This document shows, one piece after another, positions 38,501 to 47,500 of a stretch of 64,000 bases of DNA; position 1 is the first letter of the stretch, and each line of letters opens with the position of its first letter. Below the pieces are notes generated by a model that saw only the letters and a list, made by a program, of their open reading frames with translations, was not told the origin of the DNA and searched no databases. The stretch comes from Manis javanica (lineage: Eukaryota; Chordata; Mammalia; Pholidota; Manidae), in the NCBI RefSeq assembly GCF_040802235.1, contig NC_133158.1, positions 154,764,401-154,828,400 of the forward strand. Direction: 5' to 3'. Position numbers and translations under genes: made by a program.

Positions 38501-41500
38501 TTTACATGTTGATGGAGGAAGTTTTACTACTCTTGGCTCCCTCATCAGCCTCTTGAGTTTGTTCGTTTGTGACCCCAGAGGGAGTCTGTGCTGTCCAGCT
38601 CCCACTGCTATTAGGCAGGATCTTATTTTTAGTAACAGCAAGAAGTTTGTTTTCTCTAGGATTCTGGCCAAATGCACCAAAATAGGTTGAACAAAATCAC
38701 CCTCTAGACTCCATTATAATTTGTACAAAAAAGGAAAAACACTTCATGGAAAAGGGAAAATACATATAGTGCTTGGGGAAGTGGATCGGTCGTGAGGCAC
38801 TGTCTTTAGCCGACATCTATGTGTCCACCAAGTATCTTCAGAGCTCTGATTTTAGTGATTATAGCACAAGCTAAGGAGGGTTCTCTCTGCTGAGTTCATC
38901 TCAACACCATCTCTTCTTCAGAATTCTTAGAGCCACTGACATAATCTGCTTCCAAATAGAAGATTTAAAACAAATTTCATACATCTGGTTATTTGGCCTG
39001 AGCTGGAAGAGAGAGTGTAACGAAAGGGTCTTCAGTCTGTAAAAGAGGAAATCTCTCTGGGTCAATAAAAAGGCCAGGCAACTCCTTCCCATCCTACACT
39101 AGGGTTGGGGAGTAAAGAACAAAAGGCTTAAGTGATCAGATTGGTCAAGAAGGAAAATAAAAGGTTCCCCTTCTAACCTGTGTGGTGCTCATCACAGTAA
39201 GTTATCTAGAAAAGTAGCTTATAAAGATTCCAGATGACTTAAATTTCCCATAAGTCAACAATGACCCACTTGTTACAAGTGTTTGTGTTTCATTTGGCTG
39301 CCTGTTAAGGAAAAGGATGAGAATAAGTCACTATATAAATACTTTAAGAGGACAGGTGATTCATAATTTAAAATAATAACAATTATCCACACATTTCCCT
39401 TTTTGTATTTCCTAGGCCCTTTAATATTTCTCAGCCCTGGTGAAGAAGTCCAAATTATCTTTAAAAATAATGCCTCAAGACCATATTCTATCCACGCTCA
39501 TGGAGTGAAAACGAATTACTCCACTGTTGCTCCGACACAGCCAGGTAACTGCTTTGGGAGAAAAAAGCCCCAGAGCTTTTATGCAGGTTGATGGGGCTAC
39601 ACTGTTTTTTCTTAAATATGGGTGTAGTTCCAGATGAGACCAACAGATTAGTAAGAAGGGCCTGAAAAAGAATTTGGAAGAGAAGTTCCTTTTGCAAGTT
39701 TGAGTTTGCTTTTCAGAAGGGGCACCTTGGGCAAAACTCTGGGGTGTATGCAATTTCTCCACTATAGCCTCCCTACCTCTCACCTCTCCACCTGTCCATC
39801 TGCCAGGTAGTCTTATGCTATGTTCAATCTCTCCAACTCAAGTGCTAAAATAGGAATGAGTACAAGATGCAATGTGTGAGGAAAAGGGCAAAGGAGAAAA
39901 TTGAGATTCTCAGAGGAAGTAATGTGCCATATGAATTAACATTTCCATGGCATCACTACTATACAGCATTTGGCACACTCAACTGATTAGAAAATAAATA
40001 CTTTTAATAGAAATACCCAGGAAGGAGACTGAAATGAAGATTCATGTGCAGTTAGTGCTCTTGGTATCAATGACTATGGAAAGAAAGAAAAAGAAGCAGA
40101 ATTGAGAAGAGGAGAGGCTGAGCGGAGATTCAGCCTCAATAGCAATCACACAGGCAACCTTAGGAGAAGTTCTGACAACAGGCTGACCCTCAGCTGTCCT
40201 GAGCTGGAGTGAGCGAGCTGGGCCTGTGTGTCCCTGCATCAGTCACTGGATGCAGGCTTGGGTGGGGTGCCTTTCTTCAGCCAAGGCCATCACTGAAGGG
40301 GACTGCCACCTTGTGGAGCATCGAGCCCTTCATTCCTAAAGGGTGATGGGAGAGGGGCATCCAGAATGTCCACCACAGCTGCCCACCAAAACAAGTAGTT
40401 CTGGGGACTATGGATATCAAGGAAAGAGCAAGGGAAAGATTTGTGGGACCAAAGGACTGAAGGTAGACTTTGATGGTGGGTGAAATAGTCCCTTCTGATT
40501 TTAAAAACAGTCTTCTTGGTGGTACCAAAGGGAATCTCCTATCAAGGGAGTTTGCAAGTCAGCAGTTCTGATCAGTCAGGGAAGGATAACATTGCATGCA
40601 TTCCACAAATGCTTCTAAGTACCTGCTGTGTCCCCAGGCACTGTGGTGTGCTGGAGAGGAAAAGTACTAAGTAGACTATTAAAGATTCTGAAGAAGAGAG
40701 GCTAGTGAGATGCTTGGGAACAGTGACTTAAGCCTCTGGAAGCAGGCAATGTGGGATTATACATACAGTGAGGGACAGAGGCAGGAGGGGATATCCAAAG
40801 CAACTTCCTTGCAAGAGGCAAGAGTGTAAAATGCAGCTTCTGCAGGGCTAATGCAAACACTCTGGGGATGGGGAGGAGGCAGGTAATTCACAACTGGAAG
40901 GGCCAGAGTTGGGATGCAAAACAAACCCGTCACATTTCAAAGCCTGAGTTATCTTCACTACAGTAAGTACATGTTGAACAAATGAATGAGATATTTAATG
41001 TTTGACATTTTTCAATGGCGGAATCACTATAAGGTTTGACCCAGTAACCCTGAGAACATAATAGTCAACACTGATAAAGACATTAACCTTGCCCTATGGT
41101 CCAGGTAATACAACACCAAGGGCTTCATTTGCATTATCTCCTGTAACCCCTAAATGACCATTTTATGCGCATGAGAAAGCTGAAGCTCAGAACGTAAGCA
41201 CATTGACCAAGATCCCAAAGCCAGGAGCAGTGCAGACAGATGTGAAAACTAGGACTGTACTGCCTACCATTTGTGTAGCTTTAGGATTTGTTCAGTATAA
41301 TCATCTCGATAAAGATGTGTGGTTTAGAAAAAACCTATTTAAATACACTGTATTTGTCTATTATAGGAGAGATTCAAACATACATCTGGCAGATTCCTGA
41401 AAGATCTGGTCCTGCCTCAGAGGACTTCGAGTGCATACCTTGGTTTTACTATTCGACTGTGGATGTGGTTAAGGTAAATTTTAAACCAAATTTCAGTTTT

Positions 41501-44500
41501 TCTCTTATCTTCCCTTAGAAATTATAATGGAAGGAAGGAGTTTATTTTTGTTGAAAAAAAATCTTAGTTCTAGGTAAACTTTCTATTAGCTATCCTAAAT
41601 GCTGCTTGGCTTTAAATCCTATACAGGTGTGCATTTTTCAAGAGCAAAATATACTACACATATTTTCAAAAATGTCCCTGTGAATTGAACACCATACATC
41701 ATTATATAATAATATCTCCTCTTTGTTTTATTGAATAGGATTCAGGTTACAGGAAACAAAGTATGAAGTTTAAAAAGTCTGTGATTAATGAGAAATACAC
41801 ACATATGTATATATATATATTTAAAACCATCAACTCTGGAGTTGCAGTTTATTTGCATTCAGCAACAACAAAACAAAGAGTTCCATCTTTGAACTTTTAG
41901 TTGCTTTGGCCCACTCTCTGCCTGGAACAAAAAGCTGCATAGACATTCAGCCGCAAAACAAAAAGAGTTTAAATAAACCAAGACCGGCTGAAGCCGCTGC
42001 GGGGGCCGAGGTATCAGAGGACAAAACATCCCAAACGTCCAGACTACTCTGCCAACCAGTTCCAAAACCAGCGAATTCTAATTACCTCCAAAGTTCTGTT
42101 TTTTAATTAAAATTTCAAAAACAGCTAAATCCACCAAGGAAAGCACGTTAAGTCCCTTTCAGTAGTTTGTTGTTCTCTTTAGACTTAAGCTCTAATGAAT
42201 GAGGTGATAATTCTTTTTTAATCGAAGAGTTAGTATGTCAGGTATTTTATTCCTTATTCTCAGACTTAGAATCCTAATAATTAAAAACTCAGGATCTGAC
42301 CTCACTAGAACTAACACTTGATTCCACTCTATTTATTGGGGGTAAATTTTTAGTTGCGGGCACAATCATCTTGCTTTTCCTCTGCAGGATCTTAACAGCG
42401 GACTGGTAGGCCCTCTGATTGTCTGTCACAAAAACAACAAAGCCAGCGTAGTTCATCGTGTTCTACACTTTATGAATTTTGATGAAAACAGATCCTGGTA
42501 CTTTGAAGAAAATATCAATACCTATTCTCCAGAACCAGATAAAGTAGACAGGAGCGATCCTGAATTTGAGCTCAGCAACATAATGCACGGTAATGTCCAT
42601 TAACTAACTCACCAGCTGTAGCCCACCGGTTATCTGGCACAAAGAGAACAGGTGAAGAGTCACATTTGTTAAGCTCAGCATAATTTAGAGAACACAATCA
42701 CACAGAGCTGTCGTGTAGACCATGTGGGTCAGGGGTCAGCAACCTGTTTTCATACAGGGCTGAGAAGTAAAGAATTTAAGCTTGTAGACCATATGTTCTC
42801 TACCATAAGCTGCCTTGTATTCTGGCCATGGTCCCACAGAAGCAACCATAGGCAAGATGAAAACAAATGGAAATGGCTACAAGCCAGTATGACTTCATCT
42901 ATGGATGCTAAAACTTGTATTTCATGTAATTTTCACATGTCAGGAAATACTGCTCTTTTTTTAAAAGTTTTTTTCAGCCTTTTAGAAATTTTAAACCCAT
43001 TCTTTGCTCATGGGTCATAGAAAAACAGTCATTGAGTGGCCTGGATCTGGCCTGTGGACTACAGGCTACTGAGTTGGCAGTGTGGCAAATTTCTATGCCT
43101 CTGGAGCTATGCAGGCAATGTAAAGCCAAGAAATCCAGTTATCATTTCTGGAGGGCCTTGCTATGTACTTTCTAAGTATTTTGCCTGGATGAACACATGG
43201 GGAGGTGGGGCTTGAGGCAAACTGGAGCACACGTTGCCCCACCTAATCTTCCCCACCATTACCAGGCAGAAAAAAATACAGTGCTCATCAACCAAAATTC
43301 ATTGATAGGTTGATGGTGACATCCGGTGTCTGACCTCTCCCAATCTAGAATCACAGTAACGAGACAATTATTCAAATAAAAAGCACACAAACAATCTCAC
43401 TTACTTACAGTTTTGGTCAAACTTCTGGTTCCAGTCATTTTACCTGCTGAAACTTGGGGATATGACTGGGTAAGGGGGTCATCAGTAAGGCAAACCCAGA
43501 TATGATCATTTTCCACTCCTTCAGGGTTTTTCCTCAAGAAATACATGTAAATTTAAACTTTATTCCAGGACTACATACATTCTACCCATACTCTTTTTAT
43601 AAGCCTCAGTGGGGGGGGGGGGCACAAAGCACCATACCAGGCCCTGAGAAAATACAAAGGCCAGTAAAATGGGGCATCTCCTCAAGTTGTTCACAGTGTA
43701 GGGGTGGCAGACTTGTGCACTGCTACACTATAAGGCCGACTTAGGGGCGACGCTCTAACAGAAATATAAATGTGTGCTATGTTTTAAATTCTTTTAAATT
43801 CTTATCTGGAAGGTCAAGAAAGTGTTCATGAAGGGAAGGAGACACATGAGTTGAGTATTTAAGGATGCATAGGAGTCCATCTAGTAGGAAAGGAGAGGAA
43901 TGATATGCCAGGAGATGGAAGAATGTGAGCTAAGTCACACAGCACCTGGGAAGAAAAAGTCAACAGAATTGTTTAAAGAATTTGAATACTCTGTTAAGAA
44001 TTTAGACTTGATCTAAAACTGGGTTTCTTTAGCTTCCACTGTTAACATTCTGGGCTGGATGACTGTTCTAAGGACTGTCCTGGTCCTTGTAAGCTGTTTA
44101 TCAGCATCTCTACCCTCCTCTCCCAGGGCCATAGTACCTTTCCCCAAGTTGTGACAGCTAAAAATGTCTCCAATCATTGCCAAATGTCCCCTGGAGGACA
44201 AAATCTTGTTGAAAGCCACTGTGCTAAAGGCACCAGGGGCACTGAGCTAGGGAATGAAAGGAATAGATGGGCATTTCGGGAGCAACTTGTCTAGGCACTT
44301 GCGCTCCAGCAGTACTCTGTGGACCAGCATTGGCACCACTCAGGAGGCTTGTCAGAAAGGCAGAAATTCAGGCTTCACAGACCTAGTATATCATAAGCAG
44401 CATTTTAACAAGATTCCCAGGCCACATGCACATTAAAGTGTGAGAAGCACCAGTCTAGAGTCTCCTAGTTTTTCCAATTACATCAGCTAAGTGTTCGAGC

Positions 44501-47500
44501 CCAATTCACATAAATACATGAATATCAATTATGTATTTGTACCACTGTGTTAGCACATTCCAGAAAAGTGTAAAGGAGGCTGTATATATAGATATATGTA
44601 TCTATATATACACATACACACACACATTAATATATACACACATATATATACAAATCTAGATATAGACGTAATTTTAATTTCAAGTGTTTTCTTCCTACCA
44701 CCCTTTAAAAACCATATTTTTAGTGGTTTAAAGAGGGAGAGACAGGAGGCCTGGACCAGGCGTATGGCCATCCTAGTCATACCAGTAACACACCACAAGG
44801 TCTGACTTAGGCAGTTAAATGGGAACACACCCCCCTAATATTCTAAGCCTCTTGCAATAGCTTTAAATATATTTTAAATATATAAATATATTTAAGTACC
44901 CACCAATTTAAATATCCTTACTTGTGAAATATTCAACCTGATTATGTTAAAACAATATCAGTGCCTCATTTCCTCAGGCAAGAAAAACTCTCTAGAATTA
45001 GACACATCCATGTATGGATGGCTTGGTCATGTTTAACAGCTTCCTTAGGCTGGCTTTAAAATCCTTAAGACCTCTGGAAACATCCATGGTACTTTCTATA
45101 AGATGTTTTTTAAAAACCTGCATTATTTCAAATCCTTCTTAAATATAGTAAATTGTGTCCCCCACAGCAATTAATGGAAGAATGTACGGAAATAACCAAG
45201 GTCTGACATTTCATGTGGGGGATGAAGTGAATTGGTATCTGATTGGCATGGGGAGTGAATTTGACCTGCATACAGTCCACTTTCATGGCCACAGCTTTGA
45301 ATTCACGGTAAGAGGCCTGGGCAGCTCCATTTTATTAATGTTGTACCTGGTAAACCAGTGACTGGGGTGGCATGGCAAGAGAACAGACTGGAAAAGAAAT
45401 GACCAAGACAGAGCTAGATTCAATACATACAACTACGGTATGTTGAGTACAATTGAGTAATTGTACATTTAGCTCTTTGTACCCATGGATATTCAATAAA
45501 TGTTTGTGAATGTGTGCAGTGCATTTCTTGCCCTAATCTGATATTACTCAATAGGTAAATAAGACTTCTGTGATCATCTTTAGCTTCACCCTTTCAATCC
45601 TGTTTTTTCCAAAAATTTCAAACCCTTAGAAATGTAAAAGAAAAAAATCTGAATGCTCATAGACATTTTGCCACATTTGCTTTCTCTATATAAACATCCT
45701 TTCTGAATCCAGTTTGAAGTAAATTGCAAACATCTTCACTACTAAGTAGTAAAGTGTGCACATCCTAAGAACAAGAACAATCTCTGCTCTGCCACAATAA
45801 CATTATCATACCCCCAATATTAAGATTAATTTAGTAACACAATCCAATATACAATCTATTCAAGCATCCTAGGTTGTTCCGAAAATGCTCTTTATAATTG
45901 TTTAAAATCTAGGATCTAATCATTTGTACACAGCATTTGATCACCATTGTTGTTTCTTTCCTAAAAGCAAAAGAGGGCCTCTGTATTTTCTTTTTTTTCT
46001 TGATCTTTCATGACATATCATTTTTGAAGGGTCCAGGCCAGTTGTTTTGTAGAATGTTCCCTATTCCATCTTGGTCTGATGCTTTCCTTGTGATAGGATC
46101 CATGTCGGACATCCTTGGCAGAGACAGTGCCTAGGTGGCACTCTACTTCTCACCATCACTTAAGAGGTACAAGATGTCAGTAGGTGCTGCTATTGGCGAG
46201 GCTGTGTGATAACTTATTAAGGTGGTTTGTACCATTTCTCTCCATTTGAAAAGTATCTTCCTTTTACAATGAAGAAGTATCTGTGAAAAGAATTTTTCTG
46301 TATATTTTATTCTCCAGCAATTTTTCATCTCATAGTTACAAAAAGGGTCCATTGATGATTCTTGCCAGAATCAATTTTTATAACAGGGGTTACAAATCAT
46401 AGCTTTCCAATTCTATATTCCTTCAACATGAGTTATAAAATACGTAAAAATGTGGAATTAGGTGACAGCTGCTTTATGGCATCTTTTTAATTGTTATTGC
46501 CGTCTTTTTCCTTTTTATGCATTCCTAGTCTCATTTCAGCATCTGTCTGAATTGCTTTCCCTCGCCCCACCAGACATACTTCTTCATAATTGTTTTCTGC
46601 CTGACCACTTTTGACTGGCCATTTCTCTAATGTATTGCAAGTATCTTAAATTTTATCCCTCCCTTTTCAATCTCCAAGTTAGTCATTTATTGACTTAAGG
46701 TATATTTTCTTTATTTCCTCATCCTAATCCCTTATATAAACATGAATGTACAACTGAGGACAAAGTATATATTATGCATCTGATGCCCTCAGGCATTTAA
46801 CCCAACCACTTGGAGTAATGCAGTCCATGTTTCCTGCACTGATAAAAGTTTTACACAGAGCTTTCCTGCTCTAGATGTGTTAAGTTCATGGCTTCTTCAT
46901 GCTCAAGCCTATCTGAGAAATGACTGAAACAGGGGTGCATGCCCTGATTCACCCAAAGCCTTGCCCATGTGCTGCTTTCTTTTCTATCCTTTAATGAACA
47001 TATCTATTCCTCTTAAATTTCCTTTTTTGGCTTATATAAATTTCCCTACTTTTATTATAGGGAATTTTATATAATAAAACAGACAGAATAATATAATGGA
47101 GTCCTTTACCCATCCCAAAGGGCCAACTATCATGATCTTCTATGCTTCCATTTATGCTCCACATATTTTTGAAGGAAACACCTACATATTGGGATTGTCA
47201 TTAAGTTCATAACTGTTTGCATTAGACTTTGAAAATTAGAACAAAGGAGAGAGATTTAAAATCTGGTTTTAGTGTTTTGCAATATATTTGGTGTTTGGTT
47301 TAGGTCAGTTCAGTTCAACAAATGCCTCTGGTATTCCCAGAACTATGCCAAGTGTTATGTGGAAATGAAATCAGTCTATCTTTTAGGGACTGCATCTACA
47401 TATATTATTACACTATAAGGTGTCAATTTAAGTGGGATTGATGGTAAGATTTCTACAATGGTAATTACAGTTAATCTTTATTACATAATGTCATATGTGC

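Noticed and set aside
41825..42115. GC-richer patch with CpGs in intron 15 (GCCGCTGCGGGGGCCGAGG)
   Set aside because: Too short for a CpG island and without splice sites or coding similarity; origin left open.
46080..46140. Possible tRNA or small RNA gene
   Set aside because: No cloverleaf, A/B box pair or terminator could be built; sequence fits an old LINE fragment better.
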